Part shown: one piece after another, positions 35,287 to 46,755 of the stretch
Layout: every line of letters starts with the position of its first letter
Position numbering within the stretch: position 1 is the first letter of the stretch
NCBI GenBank assembly: GCA_963920665.1
Contig: OY987265.1
Location: 31,191,001-31,255,000 of the forward strand
DNA from: Straminergon stramineum
Taxonomy: Eukaryota; Streptophyta; Bryopsida; Hypnales; Calliergonaceae
DNA length: 64,000 nt
Direction of reading: 5' to 3'
Notes under the pieces: model-generated
What the model was told of the DNA's origin: nothing
Database searches by the model: none
What the model saw: only the letters and a program-made list of their open reading frames with translations
Position numbers and translations under genes: made by a program

Positions 35287-38200
35287 TGTGAGTGTTTTAA
35301 ACTCCACCCTTTGAGTTAAAACGTGCACACGGGTTCTAACGGCCTGTGAAATCAATTTCCTTAGGGTGTTTTTAATCTAAGTTCAATTCGCGCCTTCCAA
35401 GCAATGGACACTTTGTTTTTAAATATCCAAATTAAACTTAAATCATTTAAATCCTAATTTTAAAACTATGGTTAACTAAATCAAATAACTAATAAAAAGA
35501 TAAATCCAAACTAACATCAATCTAACCTACTTTATAGAATGTAATTTTCCCTTTCCAGAAAGGTAACGCAAGTTAAATTTTGACTTTCCTAATAAAAGAA
35601 ATGAATGGATGAAGTATTGATCCCTAAACTACATCACAACCTTCATCCACAAATTAAAAATAGTAAAACTACTCGAAATAAATCTAAATTTTAGGGTTAA
35701 GTTTTTAGTTATGTTAGTTACCTAATTCTAAGACTAAACCTAATTTGACTACTAATTAAAGAATTTCATCCAAATTAAAATCAAACTTCATCCAACCTTT
35801 TCTCACTTAAAATTAAATTATTTTTTAAATGAAAAGAGGTTCTGGAAAGATTCCCTAATTGATTCCTAATTTAAATGATTCCTTAAAGATTCTTTAGAAA
35901 TTCTTTTTAATTATCTTCTAATCTATCATAAACTAAATTTTCTATTCTAAAATTAGTATTTTTAGTATTTTATGAAAATTCAGAAATTACCTTTTCAACA
36001 AGGGAAAACACTAAAAACTAAATTCTTAAAAAATTATTAATGAATGGAATTTATTTTTAAAAATCTAACGAGTTAAATTTCATTCATTAATTATTTCTTA
36101 GTCTAAATGAACAATTTTAAATTTTAATTTTCTTTTCTAATTTTTTCCTAAAGTTTCCCAGGGTTTATTTTGTCAAGTGAGATTTTAATCAAATTGAAAT
36201 TTAAAAGAATTGAAATATAAAGAATTTAACGTACCTTTCCTATGAAGTGATTGATCATACCGTCCTCGAGAATTACAAGGTGAATGGTCTCGTAGTATCC
36301 CGCTCCATCCTCCATTTCGCTAATTCATCATGCCATTTGAAATTAATTCTTGTTCGATGTTGTTTTTTAATTTCAATTTTTTCTTTTCCTACTAATTGTT
36401 ATGGGATTTTATTAATTTTGATTGTATTTAAAACAATTCCTAATTCATTAGAGATTATTTTAAAACTTCAAAACCTTTTAAATCCACTAAATCAAATCAA
36501 ATCTAATAAATCCTAATTATCTTGTAATTTTCTAATCTTTCAAAAGATATTAGTTGGCGTTTTGTCTTTATCTATTTGTCTTATTAAGCCTAACAAAACA
36601 AATCCTAACCAAAGCCTAGCCTTCTAATTCCTAAAAGAATCCTAATCAATGACTAACCAACAACTTAGTGAATAGTAATTAGAATAAAATAAAATGCAAA
36701 AGATTCTTACCTCATTCATTATCTAGATTCCTTCTCTTCGTCTCTCTCCTACTCCTTACTTCCTCTCTTCTCTTGGTTATGTCAATTCATTGATTTTGGT
36801 TTTGCAAACTTGTTGTGGTTTTGGAAGAGATGGAGATTTAAAGCAATTTCAAGTGGACTCCAACTTATTTGTAGAAGTATGAAGAATTTGTGAGAATTTT
36901 GAAACTTCAAAGCATCATAAATTAGTATTTGAACCTACCTTGAGTTTTCAGTTTCTGGTTAGCTTCCTCGCTCAGTCCCTGGCTCAATCGCCTGAATTGG
37001 TACCTCGCTCAGTCACCTCACTCAACTCCCTGGTTCAGTACCGGAAGTCTGCCTGGCTCCGTTCCAAATTAGCCGCCGGAAGTCCGCCACGTGGCGAGGC
37101 GCTACTGGCCGGCGCCTGAGCCCGCCCGTCCTTTGCTGGAATCCTGTCCGTCTTCCTCAACTGCTGGTCTTGGTCCGGCCACTCACTGACCCCTCGAGCT
37201 GGTCCTTCCTAACTGTTGGTTCTCTCGGTGTTTGCTGGTTTAATGGCACCGGCTCTAGTATACTGGGTTATGACTTATTCTTGATCACTGGTTTTTGGAA
37301 ATTGTTACTGATGATGCTAATTTCTACTAATCTCATAAGCTAATGGATTTTTGACTAATCTAATTTTTAAGAACTAAGACTTAATTAATTTTCTAACTAA
37401 AGCTAATCAATTTTGGGAGTTTTTGGGGAATTCTTAAATTCTAAACTAACAATCTAATTTTTTTGGGATTTTGGGGAAAAGGTTAAAACTAAACAACTAA
37501 GTATTCTAAGCTAAAAACCTCTTTCTAAGATAATTTAAATGACTCTAACTAAAGGGGAACTAATCTCATTCTTGGTTTTCTCTAACTACTACTAAGGATT
37601 TTATCTAAGCAATTTTGACTACTTGTTCCTGAATTAAAATGTTCCTAATTACTACTCCTGCAAAGCATTTTTCAAGCATGCACTAAGGAAATTTCCCAAG
37701 TGTCAATTTCAAATCTTTCAAAGTCAAAGCTTTACCGTGCGGGGGCAACCCCAGGTATACACGGTGTCAATGGTCAAATTTAGTATTTTAAAAGTCAATC
37801 TTTAAAGGAGGTACACATGACAGTGTTTAAAATGAACATTAAAGATTAATTCTTTAAAATTTCAAAGTATCCAAGTTTAATCACTAAAGGAGGTACGCAT
37901 GACAGCATTTAAACCGAACTTTAGCAATTAAAGTCCCAATCTTCGTTATACAACGAATTTTGGGCAGGGGTTGGTTTAATAAACTTTTGGCAAAGTCAAG
38001 CTTCACTGCCTTAAGTATATTAATACCAAATTCTGTTGTAATGAGCACAATTTGTTAGTATTCAAGAAATCTTAAACGAAATTAGAGTTTGGAGGTCTAT
38101 CCCTTCCAAAACTCTCACAATTCAAAGAAAATGGAGGCTTAGCCTCGAGAACTTAAAGAAATCAAATAGAAATCACTTTGAAGGGACCCTCTCGTCCTTC

Positions 38201-39915
38201 AAAATGTGCAAATCAAGAATTAGAATGAAACTTAGGTCGGATCTCGACCTGGATCAGTGCTCCGACCATGCCGGTAGCACGAAAGCAAAGGTTAGATATA
38301 TGAATGAGGGTACCGACAACCTTGAGGGAAGGGCCTTTTATACTTGTCCCAGGCCCCTCCCCGGTAAGTTGTCGGTGGAAAAACATTTACTTTTGATCCC
38401 GAGATATTTCCTAAACTACCCTATCGTAATTCCAAAATAATCTTTGTTTAATGGAAGAATTCTCTAGAACCCTCTCCATTTAGCTAATAAATCTTGGCTA
38501 AATCAAATCCAAGATTTTTTCCCAAAGATATTTTGAAAATAACCCTAATTAACCTAGATATTTTGCTAATTAACCCAAAGTATTTCTAAATTGTCTTTCT
38601 TTAAACAAAAGATGGATTGTTACGCAAGAAAAGAGGTCTTACCCAAATCCAATCTTCAATTTTCCAAAAGATATTTGCGAAATTAACTTTGAATTACCGC
38701 TAATTACTCTAAAAAGTCAAACCTACTGCTGGACCCCTCCTATCTTCTAGGGAACAACTCCAAATTGAAAAAAGATTGCACCATTGTCTTTAGAAGACCC
38801 AAATTAGCCTAGGGGACCCTCTACCCCCTTCTTCCCAGCCCTTCGTAAGTGTAAAATCAACTTACGGTAACTCCAAAGAAAGGTGAAAACCCTAACTTTT
38901 GTAATTTGTTTCCTTTGAGGAAATCATCTAGCTAGGGTTACTTATAAGGTTCATGGGAGTAAGAAAATACCCCTCATTCACGTCATTTGGACACCTCCAC
39001 CTCCTGGTACGTCGGTCAACCCGCCGTAACGTTGTAAATTCTTCAAAAGTCCACTGTTGTTGCTGATTCTGGTACCTAGGAAGGTCAGAATGTCTTCACA
39101 CTTTGTGAAACACTTTATTAGCACACAACACACTATCCTAATTTTTAGTGGGATTTTACCGCAACATGGGTAATTCCTAGGAATTTACGACCATATTCAA
39201 AGGCAGTTGACTTCCCATGGAGTCATTGTAATAGTTTTAGGAAATTCCGAAACTTTTTGGGTAGCTTATAGGAAACTCCCAAAATCAAAGTGCAACATTA
39301 CATTTCACTTTGCACTATTCATAGAGAAGCTAAAATTAGCAATTCCCTTATAATTTCCACCCTAAGGGGAAATTATTCTTGTATCGGGGAATCTTGGAAC
39401 AACCAGCTCCAATGTTGGCTCTTGGCATGCTTTTAGAGTAAAAGCACATTTCTTCATACTCCGGTCGCTCTCCCATCACTTTAATTGTAGATTGGATAAT
39501 TCTTCTATAAGTTATCTGCAAATAAGAACTTAGCAATCCAAATTCTTTACGAATCGGATGGTGACCTATACTAGACTCTCTAGACCTAAAATGGACTTAG
39601 CCAGCTTGTCACATGTGATTGTAAGACTTAGTTTAACATGGACAACTACTAGGACTGGCTAACACTCAAATCCTTAGTTCTCTTGGAATACTTAATCGAC
39701 CTCTCAGACTCTCAACTAGGACTTAGAAGTATGAAATTTGAGTATTTTATATACTCTACACTTCTAGGATGACCCCTCACTGTATTGGTAGGGACTTCTA
39801 CCAAATACCACTCAAACACTCTTTTTATGCATTTTTGCATATAATTATGCTAAAATACTAACTAAAACGAAAAAAAGAAAACCTTGAGTTCCAAGTGCCA
39901 ACTTGAAGGCTCACA
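35287..39915 (+). mobile_element. U-e: complete LTR-like unit (4,629 bp)
   Basis: It starts TGTGAGTGTTTTAAAC and ends GAAGGCTCACA, with an exact 5-bp duplication GGTAG on both sides (35,282-35,286 and 39,916-39,920). The flanks continue as U-c sequence. It is a diverged subfamily: the first 2.5 kb is very AT-rich, apart from a local GC- and CpG-rich patch at about 36,960-37,215. It shares the CCAAGCAATGGA block, the subrepeat remnant (GTCAAAGCTTTACCG near 37,722) and the GGGATTTTACCGC...CCTAGGAATTTACG stretch with other U units. A minus-strand TATAAAAG lies at 38,335-38,342. Non-coding. Confidence 0.85.
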
Positions 39916-41653
39916 GGTAGGGAGCTATGGGTTTCGGGAAGGGGTTGGGACTAGGGTTCTACATACTGGGGGGGCTCTGAGTTCAGGGCTATGGGTTTTG
40001 GCAGAAGGGGAGGGAAAAGGTGGTGGATTTTGGACTGTCCAAGACTGAAGGGTACAAGAAAAGTTGCAATCTAAGAGTGGAAAGAAGAAGGGGAAAGGTC
40101 CACAACACAACCAACTATGCTAAACAAATCATCAGGGCGGAGAATCCAACTTTCCGTCTCCCACAAAACCTCACGACGATAGAAAAGAAGGAGCAAGGAT
40201 GGCGTAAGCCCGGAAGAATGAGGAGAAATGACAAAAGGAAGGACCATTTGAAGGAGAAGAGTAGAAGTGGATAAGATAGGAAGGGAAATCTCCAAGACTT
40301 ACTTATGCTCTTAGATGAGAAGTAGGTAATCACCTTAAGATTAAATGTGAGACGTAAGTATAAGACGTAGGAGGTATGATATGAGAAATAGGACATAAGA
40401 AGTGGGATGTAAGAAGTAGGATGTAAGAAGTAGCTCAACTTGGAGGAAGGTATGACATGTAATTAAAGTTAACTTGGTAGGTGGGCCGCCTCGGAGTGGG
40501 GGGGGAAAGAAAAGAGGAGAGGTGGAAAGAAATAGGAGAGGAAGCTTGACAATTAACTCCTTGTACCCATTTATCTTATGATTAGAATGGTGGTTCATTG
40601 TCTCACAGCACGGGAGTTCATGGCGGAGGAGGTGGAGCTTCCAAGTGGCATGATCAATGGCTCAAGTTCGGAGGTATGACCGAAGGCCTCTCCAAACTTT
40701 CCTAGGGCTTTAACTAGAGTTTAGTAGCTTGGGCCGAGGCCTACCCCTAAGGCAGACCCCTAGGGATGTAGGTCAGGTCATTTACAAGGACATAAGCTTA
40801 GAGAAGAAGATCGTGGCTTTCCGAAACCCTAAAGCATGCCCAAATCGGACGAAAATTGAGCAAGTTATGGCCAAATGAAATTTAGGATCAAGTTGGATGA
40901 AGAATAGCTAAACTCTGGTTTAGACAAGGAAATAAACACACTAGAAGGAGGCTCCCACCTAGGGTCCAGGGCCGAAAGAAAAAGTCAATTCCGAGTTGTA
41001 GGCTAGGAGAAATTAGCGGATGAAGTTTGGGTAAGGCTTGGATGAAAATTTAGTAGAAATCCCCGATCAGGGTCCAATTACAGATATGATTAGGGTCAAT
41101 CTTTTTGAACCATCCCCCAAAATTTCGGATCTTTCTGAATTAGGGAACTAGGTGTAATTGATGGATGAAGTTTGAGGAACTGAGTAGCGATCAAACTTCA
41201 TCCAACCATAACTTTGGCTAGGAAGGTTGGATAAGGTTGAGTCTTATATTTTTAGAAATGGCACGAGATGAACTAGAGGGTTCATAGGATAACTCAGCTC
41301 TGGGTTGGGTCCCGCCCAAATCATCCAACAGGTCCTCTATTCGGTCGGCCCAAGACAACGGAAGTAGTTTAAGCGAATCTTTCAATTGGGGGTCACTTAG
41401 GCACTTAGTAAAAAGATTCATTTCTTGCAAGGCACAGTGGACGACACTTAGACACCCGAAAGTAGGAGTCACTTAGTCGAAACCCAAAATCTGGTTGTGT
41501 TCGCAAATTACCAAAGGTGGGTAATTTGGCACTCACACATACCTATTTTGGTTCTACACTCTTTGGGGGGCTTTTTGTATTTAAAATTGCATTTAAAATA
41601 ACAAAATACAAAAAAGAAAGAGTGAGCCCTTGGTGACAAATTAGGGGCTTACA

Positions 41654-42049
41654 CTCTGCAAGCTTCATGATTAAGTGCATCATATTACAAACTATTTACA
41701 AATATTTCATAAAAGCTTACAATCTTGTAAGTGTGTACAAATTCCCACTCCATCCCTTCTCTATAAGTATTAATCTGCCTCCTTCCAATTATAAAGCTCC
41801 AACTCCCTTAACCCTAATTTCAATCATGCTTCTTTATAAATCTTGCCTTATATACATTTCTTGCATTAGACACTCAAGGATCCTCATCATTATTTTCTCA
41901 TGATGTGGTTTTGCTACTTTCAAATATTTGCATCCCAAATTTCTTTTAGTAGAAAACAAGAAATATTAGCAAAAATTCAATAAAAAAAATGTATGCATCA
42001 AAATAAGATAAATTGGAAAAGTTCAATGTGCCCTAGTCAAGTACTTGCA
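41654..42049. other. Unassigned DNA right of U-a
   Basis: It starts with the right TSD CTCTG. It is AT-rich; the open frame at 41,667-41,903 has no recognisable features. Confidence 0.35.
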
Positions 42050-43963
42050 AGGCAATTGGGGAGCAGGAACCGGGAGCAAGTTAGGAGGGAGAAGTTACAT
42101 GGGAGGAGGTCGGAGAAGGGTCAATTGAAGGTCAGAGGGGGGCAGGAAGACAAGAGGTTGGAATGGACAATAACCCGACCCCTCATCCCCTTCATCTATC
42201 CACTTTGGGGCCAGGGTGAATTGATCCCCTCATTGCTCTGCCTTTGGATGACGGAAAGATGAAGGGGTGCCATTCCCTGTCCATCCCACCCCGACCTCCT
42301 CCTTTGCGACCTACCCACCCCCTCCGACCTTCCTCCCTCCGACCTACTCTTGGCTACTACAATATGGCTTGAGCTTAAAAGCCTAGCAATTTTTTCAAGT
42401 TTCTTCCAAGAGCTCAAAAAAAATTTGAATTTGTATTTTTCACACACATGAGTTATATTTTTGAATTTCTACAAATATTTCTCGTTTTTTGCTTGTAGAA
42501 ACTTGGGATGCAAACTGTTTGACTTTGAATTGCCTAAATGAAGACATGCAAATATGATTTTAAGACTTTACGGTAGGGGAACCCAAATGCGCCAAGTGCC
42601 TAAATGCACAACTTAAGGAGATAATCACCTTGACTACATCTCCTAAATCAATTTGTATTGTTTTTTGAAGAAATGGTTTTAGAACATTTGCCAAAAACCT
42701 ATGACTCTCATTCATAACTTTTGCATACAATATTGACATGATGTGTTCTTTAATGCATTGAAATCTCCTATCACTTGCCAATGAGAAAGTGTAAATATTT
42801 CACATATTTGATAATAGAAAAAGACTCATATTAAAACAAACAGTGGCAATTTTGGATGTCCCTTGTGAAGTTTAGTTCTTTTGGTACACATGCCCACTTT
42901 GTACCTTCAGAAATCTTTATGCATCCAAGCCTTTGGGAAAATTTGAAGGGGGAGTTTAAAAAATTGCCAAGTCGTTGATGTTGTAGCCCACAACCATCTT
43001 ACAACAAGTTAACCACTACAACACAAAGGAGTCTCGCAAAAAAACATCTACAACTCCCCAATCATTTCAAAATCTTGTTTGATGGTTGTCCAATGCTTAA
43101 GTTTGAGTCCATGTGCAAATTCCTTGAAGTGCCCAATCTACTTAGCCTTCACTAGAGTACTGGATTCGGAGGGCTAATGGTAGAGCATATGTATGATTTT
43201 GTGATTTCGTTAATAAATGCATGAGAGAGATCATTGGTGCTGCCTAGATCTTGTTGTTGCCTAGATTAACTAGAGATGCATACTTATTCTCTTGAGGTTC
43301 GACATCTGCAAAACTATACAACAAAGTCACATTACCATTTTTAATGTTTTCCTCAAGGCTTGGTTTGCATGGCCCACAAAGAATTCAAGGCTAGTAGCAC
43401 TAGTATTGTTGAACATGCTTGAGGTACATGCACATAAGAAGCTTTAGATTGTTGAACAGGAGAAGCCATAGCTTCAAAAACATGAACAAAAACTTGAGAT
43501 AGGCATGGCAAAACAAAACTAACAAACCACTGACTCAACACTATATGCGCCAACCAACTCATGATCAACTACATCTCACTAGCAATCTAGTAGGGATCCA
43601 AGAGCAGACACGATCAAGGCTATACACTTTTCAAAGCACCACAGATCCCCAACGAACACCACAATAATGTTGATGAAACACTCCACCATTTGCATTGTCC
43701 TTGCATTAACGTAGAGCACATAACCACAAAAACACAATTGCATAAGGGACATCCAAAACTAAGTTTGGAGCTTCAGATCCAAATTTCATGGAGATTGGCA
43801 CTTTGGAGAGGTCAGAAAGGACGATAGAGAAGCAGGTCGGAGGTGATGGGCAGGTTGCAGAGGAGGAGGTGGGGTGGGATGGACAGGGAATGGCACCCCC
43901 TCATCCCTCTGTCATCCAAAGGCGGGGCAATGAGGCAATGAGGGGGTCAATTCACCCTAGCCG
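42050..43963. mobile_element. Q element with long inverted ends
   Basis: The arm 42,208-42,360 (CCAGGGTGAATTGATCCCCT, GGGGTGCCATTCCCTGTCC, CCGACCTCC) is the reverse complement of 43,811-43,963, with small differences such as a tandem TGAGGCAA. Between them lies 1.45 kb of AT-rich DNA without coding content. A further inverted arm (42,050-42,200) abuts the left side, giving a back-to-back pair. Long inverted ends suggest a Mutator-like or foldback element. I could not define a TSD. Confidence 0.55.
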
Positions 43964-43996
43964 ATAACCACCTGAGCAAGGCAAGGAGATACTAAG

Positions 43997-44235
43997 TTAA
44001 CCCCCAAGCACCCCATCCCCCAAAATCTAGCCTTCTACTATGAGACGTTTGACCATTATGATATCCTAGGTTGTCGGTGAAAACTTCTATAAGTTTCCTC
44101 CAAAGATGCCTTCTCTACTTCTCTTGCAATCCCAACGGTCATGTCTCTTGGATCTTATTTTTCAATCTGTAGAATCAACTTGAGTGTCTATTTGTAACTT
44201 GTTTTTGGAATTTGCCCTCGGCGCTCAAGGGTTAA
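43997..44235 (+). mobile_element. TTAA element P7 (231 bp)
   Basis: TTAA 43,997-44,000 then CCCCCAAGCACC; right end GGCGCTCAAGGG then TTAA 44,232-44,235. The inverted ends agree at 12 of 16 bases, and all differences are transitions. The body resembles no other element here. Non-coding. Confidence 0.6.
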
Positions 44236-44497
44236 GCCCCCATTCTAGGAAGTTACATTAACTTAGCAAGGTTATCTGAAGTTGTTGATAACTCTCAAGC
44301 CATTGCTTGAGCAGATCATTGAGGAGATCACACGTTAGTTGAAATTAAAGCAGATCCCTCATGAGTCAAAGTCATAGCTTATTAAAAGCAATGCAAATCA
44401 TACAATCATGCTAAAATTGTTCCCTAAAATTCTTTGGGTGTGTTTGCACTTGGTGTTAATATTTGATGTTAAGGTAGGAGGTTTTAAAAGCACACAT

Positions 44498-44790
44498 GCT
44501 CTAAAATCACCCACCTTTGTAAATGTACACTATTTCAACATGTTACTTTTTCATTGTACCAATGATGTACAACTAATGTACATTTGAGGAGGTGGGCGAT
44601 TTTAGAGCCTTATGCCAATTCAACTTCAAAAATTCAGAACCAATTCTGCAAAACTCCAAAAAAATATGAAATGACTTAGATCAGATGCCAATTCCATTTG
44701 TCTTTCAAGGAAAATTTAGTGAAAAATATTTCAAAAAGTTTTACCTCCCAAAACTCTGGTTTAAACTTTATGGAGCTCCTACCTTAGGGG
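44498..44790 (+). repeat. Dispersed repeat R, copy 1
   Basis: It begins with a 111-bp palindromic part: GCTCTAAAATCACCCACC at the left and GGTGGGCGATTTTAGAGC at 44,591-44,608, with AATGTACA repeats inside. It continues for about 180 bp (CAACTTCAAAAATTCAGAA, GATGCCAATTCCATTTGTCT, AAAAATATTTCAAAAAGTT) in parallel with R copy 2. Non-coding. Confidence 0.65.
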
Positions 44791-46237
44791 TGATATGTGA
44801 TATGAATCCACTCCAGAAGTAGATCTCAATTCATTCCTAAGACCCTCAGTAACACCACTCTTTAACACTATGTGAGATTATACCTTTGTTCAATTGTCAA
44901 CTTCTGAGAATAGATCGGTTCTAAGGTGTTCTTAGTTTCCAATGTTATATTGGTCAAATTTTCATATTTTGTTTATACCAAAGAACACGACATTTGGGTA
45001 TTGTATGCAAAAGTTACAAAGGGTCAAAGTGTTTTTCGGTAGATAGTCTAAAATAGTTTTTTCAAGATACATATTGATTTGGAGATGTGATGACGGGTGA
45101 TTTTGGGTGTATTTACCTTACATTGAAGTTTTGATTATCTTTTGACAATGATCACCTTGTGGGGGAAGTTGTCCTATCTAACAACCAACAATTATTCAAG
45201 GTGTGTCAAAATGACAACAACTTTATCACTCTCCCTATGCTTGTCTCTCCAAATCCCTTTTCTCCTACTTTGCCAATATCAATATTCCATCAACAACAAA
45301 GGTATGAACATTTGGATATCAACTACAACATACCTTGAAGTATGATCATTGGATCTTATGCATAAGTCTAAGTCAATTAGGAAATGTTTGCCCTTTTAAG
45401 GTGCCTTGTCATAACAACAATACATAGAAATGTTTTGCATGTGATGGATTTGAAACATTATTGAGAACTTCCGTTAATTAGTACTTAACAATCTAGGTTG
45501 TTAGAAATTAGAAAATTCTAGTGAAAATTATTTGTAGTCAATTGACAATTAACTTCAAAAGTATCTTTTCAATTTTCTATATCAATCAAAAATGGATTGG
45601 AGTATTCTTGAATAGTCACAAGCATATAGAAATTGTACAAAATGCTTTGTGCTTTTGTAATAATAATTGAGTTTTCAATGTGTCTACACCTTAAGAAAAA
45701 CTAAAATGTTTTGTTTACAATATTTATTGTCAATAGTAGATCTAATATGAGGAATGTGATCTATAGACAATGTTTTCTAATTTTTGCTTGAGTCATTATA
45801 TTATTGAATTAGTCTTCAAATTTGCATTTTGCAACATTCTATCTTTACATATTTTGGAGAGTTGATGTATTCCTAATTCTTGAGCAGTTATGTGTATATT
45901 TATTTAATGCCACTACTTTAGCCAAAGTCTTTCTTATTTAGGTAGCAAGTACAAAAATAGTTCATTTATTAATGCTTTTTCTAATAAAGAAGCACATGTT
46001 AGATTCTATAGTGTACCAATAGCAAATATGTCAAAGTTAGACACTATAATCAGAGACTTATGTCCTTTCAAATTCAAAAATTAATAATGAATTCTACAAA
46101 TTTTTGAAAAATGTGAAGAAAATTGTGTCAACTATGACTTTCAATTCCTTTTGAAAGGAAATTTATTGAAAAGACTTGGAAGTATACCAGTATACAAACA
46201 CTTGAAGCTCATTGTAAAGTTGGATTAGATCAATGTT
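44791..46237. other. AT-rich non-coding stretch
   Basis: No gene, RNA or bounded element is seen. The open frame at 45,142-45,345 has no recognisable features. Confidence 0.4.
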
Positions 46238-46486
46238 TTTTTTATGCACAATTTTTTGCCAATTGGCTACAACCATGAGATGTTGGTTATTTTTTGTAAT
46301 GGAAATTTTCTTTTTTTTAGTCAAAATAGTCAAAATGAATTACTATTGTATTTTAAGATCAATAGCCAAATTATTGTTGTATTCTAATACCAATAGCCAA
46401 ATTTGACTTAAGTATTATCTAGGTTTTGATTTAGATATCACCGAGCATCATCCAAGTATTGAAGAAATAGGTGCCTCCTTCTCCAA
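46238..46486 (-). repeat. Dispersed repeat S, copy 2
   Basis: Inverted copy of 2015-2252. Read on the minus strand it gives TTTTGGAGAAGGAGGC, GGTGATATCTAAAT, AAATTTGGCTATTGGTATT and AAAAAATTGTGCATAAA. It carries an internal duplication of the TTTGGCTATTG block. Confidence 0.6.
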
Positions 46487-46516
46487 AATGATAAAATAAA
46501 TCCATTGGATCATGTC

Positions 46517-46755
46517 TTAACCCTAGAAGGACTTGAAAGCCCTTTGCGGTTGTATAGTATATTACTATATTATGTATATAGTGGTATTTGATTAGGGAAA
46601 CATTGACCAACTATTTTTTAGTACAAAGTAAATTAATGATCACCATAGTATGTAAATAAAAATATATCATAACTCATCTATTAAACCACAATTGAAGAGT
46701 TATAAAGCAAAATATAGGTCATATAGAGGGATCCCAAGGGCCTTTCAAAGGTTAA
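46517..46755 (+). mobile_element. TTAA element P6 (231 bp)
   Basis: TTAA 46,517-46,520 then CCCTAGAAGGACTTG; right end GGCCTTTCAAAGG then TTAA 46,752-46,755. The ends agree in TTAACCYTNGAARG form. The left end is notably like the CCCTAGAAAG start of the classic insect piggyBac element. AT-rich, non-coding. Confidence 0.6.

Larger units (their letters stand above)
33538..41537 (-). mobile_element. U-c: LTR-like unit interrupted by U-e
   Basis: On the minus strand it starts TGTGAGTGCC (41,537) and ends GGGGTTCATA (33,538). Flanks TACAC and CATAC agree at 3/5 with two transitions, and the joined target matches U-b base for base in length. Its two parts are 39,916-41,537 and 33,538-35,286, separated by U-e. 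Relative to U-b it lacks about 660 bp at 33,720. Net length is about 3.37 kb. A plus-strand TATAAAAG is at 34,135-34,142. Confidence 0.75.
21623..41653 (+). mobile_element. U-a: 4-kb LTR-like unit split over 20 kb
   Basis: It starts TGTGAGCGCC at 21,623 and ends GGGGCTTACA at 41,653. The flanks CTCCG and CTCTG form a 4/5 matching 5-bp TSD. The unit survives as three pieces: 21,623-22,978, 30,322-33,537 and 41,538-41,653. When the insertions N (22,979-30,321) and U-c (33,538-41,537) are removed, the pieces follow the order of the complete unit U-b. Three small elements also sit inside it. Without all insertions its length is about 4.0 kb, close to U-b (3.88 kb). It is probably a very long solo LTR; a short non-autonomous retroelement is possible. 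It has no gene of its own. Confidence 0.75.
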
